Assembly: GCA_934663655.1 (NCBI GenBank)
Contig: CAKUKT010000168.1
Span: forward strand, 1-6,134
Reading direction: 5' to 3'
DNA: 6,134 nucleotides
Origin: an uncultured Victivallaceae bacterium
GTDB lineage: Bacteria > Verrucomicrobiota > Lentisphaeria > Victivallales > Victivallaceae
The notes under the pieces are model-generated. The model saw nothing but the letters and a program-made list of their open reading frames with translations. It did not search any database and had not been told where the DNA came from. Position 1 is the stretch's first letter. Every line of letters begins with the position of its first letter. The translations under genes and the position numbers were made by a program. Below are positions 5,178-6,134 of the stretch, one piece after another.

Positions 5178-6134
5178 GAACCGGATTGGTTTCCGCGGCC
5201 GCGGCGTTGCTGGTCACCGTGGCAACGCTGTTACCCGGAGTTGCGGAAAATTCCGGCGCGCCGTTGATTTACGTCGATGAGGAGATCGAACGTCCCGCCG
5301 TAACCGAAACCGGTTCCGTGGTGACAATCTCAGCCCCCGGCGGCGACAGCGTTGCCGGTACTCCGGCGGGGATGGCGGCGGCCCGGCTGGCGGCGCACGA
5401 CAGGATATTTCAGTGGACGCCGTCACCGGCGCGCCGGGCGACCGGCGGGGCGGACCTGGTCGGCGCGGCGCTCTCTCCGGATGAAAGCCTGCTGGTGCTC
5501 GCCGAACGGGTCGGCGGCGAAGGAGAACTGAACTCCACCCGGCTGATTCTGATCAACCTTCTCAACGGCAAGATTGCAAACATCCTGGAGATCCGGGAAC
5601 GGCGGCTCGGGGAGATAATTTTTCCGCCGGGAGGAGATGCGGTGGTGGCGATTCAGTACGCCCAGCCGGAATTCGACCATCCGGCGGGTCTGGTGCTGAT
5701 CGATCTGCGCAGTGGGGGCATCCGGTCGGAATCCGCCCCGATGCCGGAGGCGCCGCGTTCGTTGTCTTCGAACGGGGAGAGCGTGTGGTACACGCTGCCG
5801 GGCGAGGATGAACACTTCTTTGAATTGAAGCTCTCCGACCTTGCCGGAGAAGCGCTTTCCCGCCGCACCCGGGCGACGGTTCCGCGGCTGCTGCTCGACG
5901 GCGGCGGTCGCGATCTGGTGGTATACGGCAGAGGCCGCTGCGAATACTACCGCCTCGAAGCGAACGGGGCTACCTACGACGGCGGAATTGCCCTGCCGGA
6001 GGAGTTCTCTCCGGAATGGGCGGCGGTGACGACGCTGCCCGGCGGGCGGAACATTGTTTTCGGGGAAGCTGACGGTCCGGCCTTTCTGATCGGCGGCGGA
6101 GGAGCCCTCCGGATCGCCGACAAATCCGGCGTGC
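5174..6134 (+). CDS. Exported beta-propeller (WD40/YVTN-like) protein, 3'-truncated
   Basis: The ATG at 5174 overlaps the kinase stop (ATGA), and AGGAGA (5161-5166) lies 7 bases upstream. The frame then stays open through the window edge for 320 codons, so the gene is incomplete. Residues 1-24 form a signal peptide (MRTGLVSAAAALLVTVATLL, cut near PGVA-E). After a low-complexity linker, repeated strand patterns suggest propeller blades: LVGAALSPDESLLVLAERV (95-113) with TRLILINLLNGKI (122-134), EIIFPPGGDAVVAI with GLVLIDLRSGGI (172-183), SLSSNGESVWYTLP (196-209) with FFELKLSDL, and RDLVVYG with CEYYRLEANG. SPDES and INLLNGK are typical blade turns. Propellers of this kind act as extracytoplasmic binding scaffolds. 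Tight coupling to a kinase hints at a sensory or regulated-surface role (inference). A total blade count is impossible from this fragment. Confidence 0.72.
   Translation, partial: MRTGLVSAAAALLVTVATLLPGVAENSGAPLIYVDEEIERPAVTETGSVVTISAPGGDSVAGTPAGMAAARLAAHDRIFQWTPSPARRATGGADLVGAALSPDESLLVLAERVGGEGELNSTRLILINLLNGKIANILEIRERRLGEIIFPPGGDAVVAIQYAQPEFDHPAGLVLIDLRSGGIRSESAPMPEAPRSLSSNGESVWYTLPGEDEHFFELKLSDLAGEALSRRTRATVPRLLLDGGGRDLVVYGRGRCEYYRLEANGATYDGGIALPEEFSPEWAAVTTLPGGRNIVFGEADGPAFLIGGGGALRIADKSGV

Noticed and set aside
5423..5868. Minus-strand frames opposite the propeller gene
   Set aside because: The plus-strand frame from 5174 is open to the window edge with a signal peptide, a ribosome site and blade-like repeats. 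The minus-strand peptides are arginine-rich and featureless.

Overview
The window is GC-rich, accessory-style bacterial DNA holding six complete or near-complete genes plus one gene cut at the right edge. The left-most gene is probably also cut, at its 5' end. The mix of a secreted-type family-10-like glycosidase barrel, small exported carbohydrate-binding-type proteins and a soluble PAS histidine kinase, together with GC-rich codon use, suggests a polysaccharide-degrading Gram-negative bacterium of the PVC group. Lentisphaerota (Victivallis-like) is my best guess. This is an inference from protein style; there is no rRNA or other marker gene here.

Left block (1-1652, plus strand): the C-terminal part of a glycoside-hydrolase-like TIM-barrel protein overlaps by 4 bases a small exported protein with a CBM4/9-like beta-sandwich. 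They look like an enzyme and binding-module pair in one transcript.

Middle block (1703-2377, minus strand): a YgjP/DUF45-type zinc metallopeptidase with a clear HExxH site, convergent with the left block. The gap of about 250 bases upstream of it is the divergent control region of the window. It contains a good sigma70-type promoter for the peptidase and weaker plus-strand candidates for the right block.

Right block (2624-6134, plus strand): four tightly packed genes. In order they are a five-helix membrane protein resembling the substrate-binding (S) component of ECF transporters with a lysine-rich tail, an exported LamG/concanavalin-like protein, a soluble PAS-HisKA-HATPase histidine kinase with an unusual ATP lid, and an exported beta-propeller-like protein that runs off the window. 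Start/stop overlaps (TAATG, ATGA) and a 26-base gap argue for one operon. The kinase has no membrane segment of its own, so the membrane protein and the two exported proteins are natural candidates for its sensory partners. No response regulator and no ECF ATPase or T component is visible in the window. This four-gene arrangement is the most interesting part of the sequence. No tRNA, rRNA, CRISPR array, insertion sequence or convincing terminator was seen.
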